Assembly: GCA_036303105.1 (NCBI GenBank)
Contig: JAXJBF010000043.1
Span: forward strand, 1-29,591
DNA length: 29,591 nt
Source of the DNA: UMGS1590 sp036303105
GTDB lineage: Bacteria > Bacillota > Peptococcia > Peptococcales > Peptococcaceae
Direction of reading: 5' to 3'
Of the stretch, positions 16,774 to 23,746 are shown piece by piece (position 1 is the stretch's first letter; each line of letters opens with the position of its first letter). The position numbers and the translations under genes are program-made. The notes under the pieces were generated by a model. It had not been told where the DNA came from. It was given only the letters and a program-made list of their open reading frames with translations, and ran no database searches.

Positions 16774-16905
16774 AGAGGAGCCCCCTCTTTACTTAATACT
16801 TGCAGTGTACCATAGGAAGGGGCTATCGAACAAGTGCGGGCAAGGGCTGGTATCTCATGGGCAGTTGCGGTACAATAGAAAAAACACGTGAAAGGTGTGA
16901 GAACG

Positions 16906-17334
16906 ATGGATGGCTATAAACATATTTTGGTGCCTCTCGATGGTTCAGAGTGTTCAGAACGGGCGCTGGTCGAGGCGCAGCGTTTGCAGCAGGCGTTTGG
17001 CTCAAAACTGACTCTGCTTTATGTGGTCAGCGATCCTGATTTCGACTGTGCGATGGGCAATCCGGCGGCAACGAGCGCCAGTGTTCAGCGCGATTGTGCG
17101 GAAGCTGAAAAGTATTTGGCACGACGTGTCGAAACGTTTGACGGTGAAGCGGAAGCAAAGGTTGTGGTTGGTTGTGTGGCCAAGAGCATTCTTGCCGTCA
17201 GCGACAATTTGCAATGTGACCTCATCATCATGGGCTCACAAGGCTTGGGATCGGCACTGCGGCGTTTTCTGGTTGGCAGTGTTGCCAAGAATGTGCTCTC
17301 CAATGCGCTGATGCCAGTCATGATTGTTCATTAA
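16906..17334 (+). CDS. Universal stress protein, UspA family
   Basis: The 142-residue single-domain protein starts YKHILVPLDGSECSERAL and ends with the ATP-binding signature G-x2-G-x9-G-S, seen as GSQGLGSALRRFLVGSVAKNVL, then MPVMIVH. This is the ATP-binding type of Usp, cytosolic and usually dimeric. The ATG at 16906 is preferred over the in-frame GTG at 16888, because AAAGGTGTGAG lies just before it. TACAAT at about 16871 is a likely -10 box. It is monocistronic and followed by a terminator. Confidence 0.9.
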   Translation: MDGYKHILVPLDGSECSERALVEAQRLQQAFGSKLTLLYVVSDPDFDCAMGNPAATSASVQRDCAEAEKYLARRVETFDGEAEAKVVVGCVAKSILAVSDNLQCDLIIMGSQGLGSALRRFLVGSVAKNVLSNALMPVMIVH

Positions 17335-17346
17335 TATTTATACAAG

Positions 17347-17373
17347 GTCGCTGCTGCAAAGCAGCGGCTTTTT
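17347..17373 (+). terminator. Rho-independent terminator after the stress protein gene
   Basis: GTCGCTGC (17347-17354) pairs with GCAGCGGC (17361-17368) through one wobble, followed by TTTTT and a second T-run. Confidence 0.8.
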
Positions 17374-17437
17374 CAGTTTTTTAGAGAAGTAGACGAAAAA
17401 AGTTGAAAAACCGATGAATTTTTATGTGTATACCTAT

Positions 17438-17486
17438 GGCAAATTGTCATAATATGGCATAAAATGGTGAATGCAAACATCATTCA
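17438..17486 (+). promoter_or_regulatory. Symporter leader region: shared 13-mer and inverted repeat
   Basis: GGCAAATTGTCAT (17438-17450) is identical to 21598-21610 in the LytTR-linked promoter downstream. It is followed by CATAAT (17448-17453), a possible -10 box, and by an inverted repeat TGAATG-7-CATTCA (17468-17486). No second TGACA half-site at 21-22 bp was found here. Confidence 0.4.
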
Positions 17487-17539
17487 TCAACTGAACTCAA
17501 TGTAGATCAGGAAGAATGGAAGGAAGAGGTGAAGGTTGA

Positions 17540-18982
17540 ATGAATATTGCATTGATTATTGTTGTTGTTTATATGTTGCTGCTGCTTTTCGTGGCTTGGG
17601 CATCGACGATGTACCGTCGCAACAAGTCTGCGGAATCGTTCCTGTTGGCAGACAAACAGCTCTCCTGGCCGCTGGTCGGTGTTATGATCGCCGGTATTGC
17701 GGTTGGTGGATCCTCCACAGTTGGTATCGCTCAGAACGCGTATACATCCGGTCTTTCGGCTGGTTGGTATGACGTGGCTTGGGCTGCCGGTGCCATCATT
17801 GTTGGGTTTGCGCTGGCGAGTCATATGCGTCAGTGTGAATATGATACCATCAACAAAATGCTGGAGTGCGTGTTTGGCAACGCCTTCTCGCTGGTGAGTA
17901 CCTGCATTCAGGTCATCATCAATACGGTTATCATCGCATTGCAGATCATCGCCGGCGGGACCATCTTGACGGCATTGATGCCTGATGTATTCACTTTGCA
18001 GCTTGGGATCATTGTCTCGGCTGTCATGTTCGGGATCATTTCCTTCGTCGGTGGTTTGATGGCAGCGAGTCTGTCAAACGTGGTCAACATTGCGGTCATT
18101 TACATTGGCCTGGTCATTGGTGTGATCGCAACAGTCTTTCATTTCGGTGGCTTTGAAACCATCAACGCGGCTTTACCTGTAGGAATGAGTGGGGACGGTA
18201 GTCACTGGTATAGCCTTGTTAGTGGGATGGGCCTGGCAGCCATTGTGGCATGGTTTGTCACGATGATCATCGATGCTGTGCCAAACGGCGGCGTTGTTCA
18301 GAACATCATCGCTGCACGTTCGCCGGAAGACGCCAAGAAAGGGACCATCTTTGCAGGCATTCTGATGATTCCAGCAGGTTTTATCAGTGCCATCTTTGGG
18401 ATTGTCGCAGCTGCATATTTCCCGGGGCTTGAATCCTCTGCTATGGCATTGCCTTCTGTTGTTATGGAACTGCCAAGTTGGGTTGCCGGGATTCTCTTGG
18501 CTGGGCTTTGGGCAGCCGATGTGTCAACAGCGACAGGGCTGATGATGGGTGTAAGTACCATGGTTAGTGAGGATGTCGTCTTTAAGTACTTCTACAAAGG
18601 CGTTAGTCGTAAATTGCGTCTGCGTATTTCTCGTATTGTCTGCCTGGCGGTTATCATCATCGCTTACATCGCAGCAACACAGGTGTCCAACATCTTGAAT
18701 GCACTGATGAGTGCGTTGACGCTGTTTGCGCCATATGCCATTTTGATGACGGCATTGTTCCTGTTCCCTAAGACGGTGAAACGTTCTACCGGTTGGCTGA
18801 CGTTCGTTTTTGGGATGGTCACCTATGTCGTTGTGCAGTTGATTGTACCGGAATGGCGCATTCTCGGTCAGGCCATTTACACAGTGACCCTGATGAGCCT
18901 GATTGGTTTTGGTTTGTCTCAGCTTGACAAACGACAAGCACCAGTTGAAAATCTTAAAAAGAAAAAGAATAACAACAATTGA
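17540..18982 (+). CDS. Sodium:solute symporter (SSS family)
   Basis: The 480-residue protein has about 12-13 membrane helices with the SSS family pattern: SAESFLLADKQLSWPLVGVMIAGIAVGGSSTVGIAQNAYTSGL near the N-terminus and a highly Lys/Asn-rich cytosolic tail. Family members use the sodium gradient to import sugars, amino acids, proline, pantothenate or monocarboxylates. The substrate cannot be read from sequence. Its position directly before lutB and lutC makes lactate or a related short acid the best guess. GAAGAGGTGAAGG precedes the ATG at 17540. A hairpin without a T-run separates it from lutB, so the three genes are probably one operon with lowered downstream expression. Confidence 0.88.
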   Translation: MNIALIIVVVYMLLLLFVAWASTMYRRNKSAESFLLADKQLSWPLVGVMIAGIAVGGSSTVGIAQNAYTSGLSAGWYDVAWAAGAIIVGFALASHMRQCEYDTINKMLECVFGNAFSLVSTCIQVIINTVIIALQIIAGGTILTALMPDVFTLQLGIIVSAVMFGIISFVGGLMAASLSNVVNIAVIYIGLVIGVIATVFHFGGFETINAALPVGMSGDGSHWYSLVSGMGLAAIVAWFVTMIIDAVPNGGVVQNIIAARSPEDAKKGTIFAGILMIPAGFISAIFGIVAAAYFPGLESSAMALPSVVMELPSWVAGILLAGLWAADVSTATGLMMGVSTMVSEDVVFKYFYKGVSRKLRLRISRIVCLAVIIIAYIAATQVSNILNALMSALTLFAPYAILMTALFLFPKTVKRSTGWLTFVFGMVTYVVVQLIVPEWRILGQAIYTVTLMSLIGFGLSQLDKRQAPVENLKKKKNNNN

Positions 18983-18991
18983 GCACGTGGC

Positions 18992-19011
18992 GGGCCGCTG
19001 AAGGGCGGCCC
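18992..19011 (+). other. Intercistronic hairpin between symporter and lutB
   Basis: GGGCCGC and GCGGCCC form a 7-bp GC-only stem with a 6-nt loop, 9 nt after the symporter stop. There is no T-run, so it may stabilise or process the message and is not a good terminator. Confidence 0.5.
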
Positions 19012-19036
19012 CCCATTCTTATTGGGAGTGTCTGTA

Positions 19037-20482
19037 ATGAGTTTATTATTTGATAAAAATTCGACGATGAAGGAACATATTCAATCCTGCATCGCCAATG
19101 ATTTTGCCCGCACAGCGACCCGTTCGGCGCAGGGCAATTTTAACGCGCGTCGTGAAAATCAGATGGCAACCTACGAAGGCTGGGAAGAATATCGTTCTCA
19201 GATGGCGGCCATCCGTGACGATGTCTTGAGCCATCTTGACTATTACCTGAGTCAGTTCATCGACAAGACGACTGCCAACGGAAATATTGTTCATTTTGCT
19301 GAAAATGCAGAAGATGCCCAGCGCATTTTGCTGGACATTTGTCATGCGCACAATGCCAAGAGCGTGGTTAAATCAAAGAGCATGGTCAGTGAAGAAATTG
19401 ACTGCAACAATACCTTGCTGAAGGATGGCATTGAAGTCAATGAAACAGACCTTGGTGAATATATGATCCAGCTCGACAATTGGAACCATCCATCCCATCT
19501 CATCATGCCGGGGATGCATATGGATATCAAGGCAACCTACGATCTGTTTGTTGAGCAAGGGTACACAGGCGCCATGGAAGCCCATGAGATGACGTTGTTT
19601 GCACGTGAGAAACTGCGTCAGAAATTCCTTGCGGCTGATATTGGCATCACGGGCTGCAATTTTGCCATTGCCAGCACTGGATCGACCAGCATCCTTACCA
19701 ACGAAGGCAATGGACGCATGGTTACCAGTCTGCCAGACACACAGATCGTGCTCATGGGGATGGAACGTTTGCTGCCAAACATGCAGGCTTTTGATGCGAT
19801 GATGCAGATCTTTGTACGCAGTGCGGTGGGCACCACCATTTCCAGCTACATGTCCTTCACCAACGGTCCTCGCGGTGAAGAAGCACAGGATGGCGCCAAA
19901 GAAGTACATATTATTATCATTGACAATGGGCGTTCTAAGATCCTCGGTAGCAAGTATCATAAAATGCTGCGCTGCATTCGCTGCGGTACCTGCCAGAATG
20001 TCTGCCCGGTATTTCGTCATATCACGGGGCATGGTTATGGTGCCTGCTATCAGGGGCCAATGGGGATTGTGTATACGCCGCTTCTCAATGGCTTTGACAA
20101 ATACACCAAAGACATGCCTTATGCCTGCACCCTTTGCGGCGCCTGCGCAGAAACCTGCCCTGTAAAAATTCCTCTGCATGAGTTGATCCTTTCCGAGCGA
20201 CAGGATATTGTGGAAGAGATGAATTTGGTCAGCAAGGAAGAACGCGAAGTCTTCACAGCTGCCGGACAGGCTCTGGGCTACAGTCCTATCTATCGTGTCG
20301 GCACACGGTTTGGCAATCCTGCCATGAAAGTCTTTGCAAAAGTAACCGGTGAAGGTGACCACTTGACCGACAAAGTGAAACTGCCGGTACTTGCAAATTG
20401 GACGCAAAGCCGTGATCTGCCACTCTTGCGTGCAGGTGAATTCCGTGCATGGTTCAAGAAGCATGACAAGGAGGGACGCTAA
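19037..20482 (+). CDS. lutB: LutB/LldF-type iron-sulfur protein of lactate oxidation
   Basis: The 481-residue protein joins an N-terminal LUD domain (about 60-300) to two 4Fe-4S clusters: CIRCGTCQNVCP (Cys313, 316, 319, 323) and CTLCGACAETCP (Cys364, 367, 370, 374). This is the layout of LutB/LldF, which with LutA and LutC oxidises L-lactate to pyruvate at the membrane. The ATG at 19037 is chosen, with GGGAGTG 6-7 nt upstream. The next gene starts directly at the following base. The usual partner LutA, with its CCG domains, is not in the window, so either it lies elsewhere or this complex works differently. Confidence 0.93.
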   Translation: MSLLFDKNSTMKEHIQSCIANDFARTATRSAQGNFNARRENQMATYEGWEEYRSQMAAIRDDVLSHLDYYLSQFIDKTTANGNIVHFAENAEDAQRILLDICHAHNAKSVVKSKSMVSEEIDCNNTLLKDGIEVNETDLGEYMIQLDNWNHPSHLIMPGMHMDIKATYDLFVEQGYTGAMEAHEMTLFAREKLRQKFLAADIGITGCNFAIASTGSTSILTNEGNGRMVTSLPDTQIVLMGMERLLPNMQAFDAMMQIFVRSAVGTTISSYMSFTNGPRGEEAQDGAKEVHIIIIDNGRSKILGSKYHKMLRCIRCGTCQNVCPVFRHITGHGYGACYQGPMGIVYTPLLNGFDKYTKDMPYACTLCGACAETCPVKIPLHELILSERQDIVEEMNLVSKEEREVFTAAGQALGYSPIYRVGTRFGNPAMKVFAKVTGEGDHLTDKVKLPVLANWTQSRDLPLLRAGEFRAWFKKHDKEGR

Positions 20483-21184
20483 ATGGAAATGGATCGCAGT
20501 ACATTTATCAATCGTATTTCTCAGGCACTGGGGCGAAACAGCGTGCCGGATCATATTGAAGATGGTTATGACTATATGCAGGGGCTGCAGTTCTCACGTT
20601 TGCGCGGACTGGACGATGCTGGCCTGAGAGCGCAGCTTGCCAGTCAGCAGAAGATTCGTGACTTTACTTGCCTGGAGTGTGACAAGAAAGATCTGGCGAA
20701 AATGCTTGGCGACATCATTGCCAAAGAAGCGCCAAATCGTGTTGTTGTGCCAACTGATACAGCCGCCGAAGGCATTGACCTGATGGCGTTGGCAAAAGCA
20801 AGCGGCGCCGACGTTTACGGCTACGACAAGAAGAACGATCCTGTCGAACAGCGTGCTATCATTGAACAAGCGGGGCTCAGCATCACCATTCCATTCCGCG
20901 CCATAGCTGATACCGGTACCGTGCTTGAATTGGCCGACAGCCGCTGCGGCAAGGTCGTCAGCCTGCTGCCGCCAGCCCATATTTCCGTCGTTTTCCAAAG
21001 CCGCCTCAAAGCAACGATGACCGACGTGGCGCCGGAAATCGATGCCATGGGTGAAGCTGGTGTACCGCCAACATACTTCCTTTTCATCAGCGGTCCATCA
21101 TCCACCGGTGACATCGAATCCGTCATGGTCACTGGTGTACACGGCCCAACCCGCGAATATGTGGTGGTCGTTCGCGATATGTAA
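20483..21184 (+). CDS. lutC: LutC/LldG-type LUD-domain protein
   Basis: The 233-residue protein is a single LUD domain, the third component of the LutABC lactate-oxidation complex. The C-terminal part shows the conserved GISIxxxxRAIADTGTVLEL-like strand and the family ending GPSSTGDIESVMVTGVHGPTREYVVVV. Its ATG follows the lutB stop with no gap, and AAGGAGGGACG lies inside the end of lutB, so the two are translationally coupled. No metal-binding cysteines are visible. The gene ends before a strong terminator, closing the symporter-lutB-lutC unit. Confidence 0.92.
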   Translation: MEMDRSTFINRISQALGRNSVPDHIEDGYDYMQGLQFSRLRGLDDAGLRAQLASQQKIRDFTCLECDKKDLAKMLGDIIAKEAPNRVVVPTDTAAEGIDLMALAKASGADVYGYDKKNDPVEQRAIIEQAGLSITIPFRAIADTGTVLELADSRCGKVVSLLPPAHISVVFQSRLKATMTDVAPEIDAMGEAGVPPTYFLFISGPSSTGDIESVMVTGVHGPTREYVVVVRDM

Positions 21185-21203
21185 GCGACACTGCTTTAAT
21201 GAT

Positions 21204-21237
21204 AAAAACAGGTGAGATATTCATCTCACCTGTTTTT
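21204..21237. terminator. Bidirectional terminator between lutC and the minus-strand block
   Basis: AAAAACA-GGTGAGA (21204-21217) pairs with TCTCACC-TGTTTTT (21224-21237) around TATTCA. T-runs on both strands allow it to end lutC and the convergent minus-strand unit. Confidence 0.92.
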
Positions 21238-21323
21238 TTATGGTCATTATCTTTGCCTGAGAATGTGGTTTTTTCAAAGCTGCCTTTCAAATCACAAATA
21301 GCAGTGCGATAAATGGCAGTCAG

Positions 21324-21503
21324 TTACTTCCTTTTTTTCCAGCAGTAATCGAAAACTGATTTTACAATTGTTAAGAATGAGAATACAACAACAAGAATTG
21401 CACCTTTTATCGCTAAAGCAGGAGCGTCTATGATTTTTAAAAATGCACTCCCAATCACGGCCAACACAAGCAGAGCGATGACCCAAAATAATCCTTTTGT
21501 CAT
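21324..21503 (-). CDS. Small two-helix membrane protein (59 residues)
   Basis: The frame starts MTKGLFWVIALLVLAVIG and ends FDYCWKKRK. Two hydrophobic helices (about 5-22 and 30-49) are separated by a short loop, and the C-terminal end is basic. The ATG at 21503 has GGGAGGT 7 nt upstream, so translation is well supported. An overlapping out-of-frame open stretch (21292-21486) is poor in hydrophobicity and lacks a ribosome binding site. The gene is transcribed from its own promoter, TATGAT (21562-21557), with LytTR-type repeats just upstream, and ends before the shared terminator. I do not recognise a family. The adjoining kinase and regulator suggest a target or accessory membrane protein of that system. 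Confidence 0.78.
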   Translation of the reverse strand: MTKGLFWVIALLVLAVIGSAFLKIIDAPALAIKGAILVVVFSFLTIVKSVFDYCWKKRK

Positions 21504-21556
21504 GGTATCTACCTCCCGAAAATGCTGCTGTATATTATTTACAGAAACATCGTAGC

Positions 21557-21610
21557 ATCATAAGACAAAGGAAATATCAGGTTGTCATATTTGATTGGGC
21601 AAATTGTCAT
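21557..21610 (-). promoter_or_regulatory. LytTR-type direct repeats and promoter of the 59-residue membrane protein
   Basis: On the minus strand ATGACAATTTG (starting 21610) and ATGACAACCTG (starting 21588) repeat with a period of 22 bp, followed after 20 nt by TATGAT (21562-21557). Direct repeats about two helical turns apart overlapping the -35 area are typical of LytTR-activated promoters. The adjacent LytTR regulator is the likely binder. Confidence 0.6.
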
Positions 21611-21616
21611 TATTGT

Positions 21617-22897
21617 TTAAATGCCGTATAAAACAATGGAAGCTTGAAATAGATGATCTTGCGCGGTTAGTTTTATGGTGCCATCGAAATGATCGACCAC
21701 TTGCTGTATGCTTTTCATTCCGAAGCCATGCAGTTCCGAATTTTGTTTTTTGCTTTTAAGGGGGAACGGTTTCACGGCGACTGTCATTGGGTTTGAAATT
21801 CGAATCAACATGATGTGGTTGGTATAGGAAAGTTGAATGTTTGCGGTTCGTTTTTCTTTTGGAAGTTGGCTGCATTCTTCCAAAACATTGTCTAAAAGGT
21901 TCCCAAATAAAATTACGGCTTCACGAAAGTTCATTTGTATTCCTTTGGGAATCAATATCTTTGTGCTTACGCTGATGCCGCATTCAATCAGCTCTGAAAT
22001 TTTAATGTTTAAAATTGTATCGATCGGTGCGTTCCCGGTCACAATCATTTTTTCGATTTGTTGGAGGGGCTCACGGATTTCTTTTAAATATTGTTCAAGG
22101 TTTTCCATTTGATTTTCTTCAAACATTGTTGTGATCGTTTGGATTTGGTTTTTCATGTCGTGCTGCAGCAAGCGCACTTTTGTATGATTTTCTTCGATCG
22201 CAAGATAATATTTTTCCTGCATTTTAATTTGTTGCTGCAATAGAGTTTCATTTAGCCGTGTGCTCAATAATTCGGAGAACTTTCCGAACAAATAGAATAC
22301 CATCATATTAATGAAAACGAGGGCAATCAAAATGACAACTTGGTTTCTTCCTATGCTGTTTGCGGTATTTGCGTTTAGTGCGATCATTCGTGAGAAAGCG
22401 GGCGTGCAAATCAAACTAATAGCTGGAATGGAAAAGAGGAGCAGCCACATTTTGATAGGAAGATCATAGGAGCCAGCGTGGCTGAAACGTCCTGTAGCCT
22501 CGGTCATAGCACCGAAAATTACATGAGAGGCCAACAATGTAAATATGCCAATGGCCGAGTCTTCTTTGAAACATACAATGGCAATGATAAACGATAGAAC
22601 AATAGCTAAAACTGCAAATGAAATCAGCACTGTTTGGAACAGAATTTTATTTTTTCGATCGCCTGGGTAGGCGCCCAGCCAACAGGAACTGAACAAAGCC
22701 ATTGACCATAATGTCATTGCTGGTACGACGGAAATCACTATTGCAGCCAAAAGTATAACAATTGCAAGAAGTAGGGCGAATTTTTTCTTTCCCCAGCGTA
22801 TGGCACCATAAAGGCATTGATGATACCGTATGATAAAAATGCTGTCAATGATGTTGAGTAAGAGCATAAGAAAGAATAACATAGTCGATTCACCCAT
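21617..22897 (-). CDS. GHKL-type sensor histidine kinase (AgrC/BlpH-like class)
   Basis: The 426-residue protein has six or seven N-terminal membrane helices (residues 5-210), a coiled linker, the H-box LLQHDMKNQ (His246) and a GHKL ATPase with FGNLLDNVLEE (Asn333/Asn337) and GFGMKSIQQVV (about 397). This is the kinase class that pairs with LytTR regulators and often senses peptides or small metabolites. The ATG at 22897 overlaps the regulator stop by 8 nt; an ATG five codons later is also possible. The gene is AT-rich compared with its neighbours on both sides. The signal is unknown: no AgrD/AgrB-like pair is present. Confidence 0.9.
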   Translation of the reverse strand: MGESTMLFFLMLLLNIIDSIFIIRYHQCLYGAIRWGKKKFALLLAIVILLAAIVISVVPAMTLWSMALFSSCWLGAYPGDRKNKILFQTVLISFAVLAIVLSFIIAIVCFKEDSAIGIFTLLASHVIFGAMTEATGRFSHAGSYDLPIKMWLLLFSIPAISLICTPAFSRMIALNANTANSIGRNQVVILIALVFINMMVFYLFGKFSELLSTRLNETLLQQQIKMQEKYYLAIEENHTKVRLLQHDMKNQIQTITTMFEENQMENLEQYLKEIREPLQQIEKMIVTGNAPIDTILNIKISELIECGISVSTKILIPKGIQMNFREAVILFGNLLDNVLEECSQLPKEKRTANIQLSYTNHIMLIRISNPMTVAVKPFPLKSKKQNSELHGFGMKSIQQVVDHFDGTIKLTAQDHLFQASIVLYGI

Positions 22898-23603
22898 TTC
22901 CGCATCTCCATTCTATGTATTCCATGTGGCGTTGTTTGACACTATTACGAAATTTTTTACTAATAGGGATGGTCATTTCATTTGTCATAATAATTTTGCT
23001 GTCTGTAATGGCGCGTATGTGGTCCATATTGACGAGAAAGGATGCGTGGGGCTGCAAAAATATTTTAGGGTCCAGTTCACTAAACACTTTCGAAATCTTG
23101 CTATAGAAACTCCACTCTTTATTGGTGGTCACAAGCCGAACCTTTCTTAAATTTCCTTCGAAAAATAAAATTTCTTCGTAAGCAACCTGTAATTGCTGCT
23201 TTCCAATTTTGAAGAAAAAAATTTTTTTTGCAGCGTTGATCCACGCGAACGCTTCTTTTAACATTTTTTCGAGCTGTTCGATGTGAATGGGTTTTATGAG
23301 AAATCGAAATGGAAGCACATCAAATACTTGAAATACGTAATCTTGGTAATTCGTTATGAATATGATAAGCGCATTTTTGTCGCAAGTGCGAATGAAGGCG
23401 GCTGTTTCAATACCATTTCGACCAGGCATCTCAATATCCATGATAAAGATGTTATAAGAGACAATATTTTTTGTCATGTGTGCAATAAGATCGTCGCCAG
23501 AATAAAAAATATCGTAGTCAATGTTTTGAATTTTTAACGTGTTGAGGTAGTCCTCCAAATATGCCGCAGTAAGAGGATCATCTTCACAAATGGCAATTTT
23601 CAT
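22890..23603 (-). CDS. LytTR-family response regulator
   Basis: The 237-residue regulator has a receiver domain (Asp56 in FIMDIEMPGRNG) and a C-terminal LytTR DNA-binding domain (about 130-235, with LRKVRLVTTNKEWSFYSKIS, a PHASFLVNMDHI segment and ISKKFRNSVKQ). It is AgrA-like. GGAG lies 7 nt before the ATG at 23603, and a near-consensus promoter lies 52 nt upstream. It is cotranscribed with the kinase through an 8-nt overlap. LytTR proteins bind paired direct repeats; such repeats occur before the 59-residue membrane protein gene. Confidence 0.92.
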   Translation of the reverse strand: MKIAICEDDPLTAAYLEDYLNTLKIQNIDYDIFYSGDDLIAHMTKNIVSYNIFIMDIEMPGRNGIETAAFIRTCDKNALIIFITNYQDYVFQVFDVLPFRFLIKPIHIEQLEKMLKEAFAWINAAKKIFFFKIGKQQLQVAYEEILFFEGNLRKVRLVTTNKEWSFYSKISKVFSELDPKIFLQPHASFLVNMDHIRAITDSKIIMTNEMTIPISKKFRNSVKQRHMEYIEWRCGNG

Positions 23604-23654
23604 TTTTAGACTCCAATATGCTGTAAATGTTATGTAGGTGTTACGTATGGTTTC

Positions 23655-23683
23655 ATTATAATTCTCATGAAAATTTTGGACAA
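23655..23683 (-). promoter_or_regulatory. Promoter of the AT-rich LytTR/GHKL operon
   Basis: On the minus strand TTGTCC (23683-23678), a 17-nt spacer and TATAAT (23660-23655) form a strong housekeeping promoter about 52 nt before the regulator start. Confidence 0.75.
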
Positions 23684-23710
23684 GACGTCGTTAGAGAAGG
23701 AGTGGGTATC

Positions 23711-23746
23711 TTAATGAAAGGATACTGTCAGGATACTGTCTTAATG
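23711..23746. repeat. Short tandem repeat at the comEC stop
   Basis: GGATACTGTC occurs twice (23720-23729 and 23731-23740), one base apart. TTAATG flanks the pair on both sides (23711 and 23741), the right copy being the comEC stop. It looks like a small duplication; an operator upstream of the LytTR operon is also possible. Confidence 0.6.

Noticed and set aside
21292..21486. A 64-codon minus-strand frame overlapping the 59-residue gene
   Set aside because: Cys-rich shadow without a ribosome binding site; the overlapping frame has a strong one and membrane helices.
21292..23603. An agr-type quorum system
   Set aside because: Kinase and regulator are AgrC/AgrA-like, but no AgrB protease or AgrD-like precursor is seen; the 59-residue protein has two membrane helices and no thiolactone-type core.
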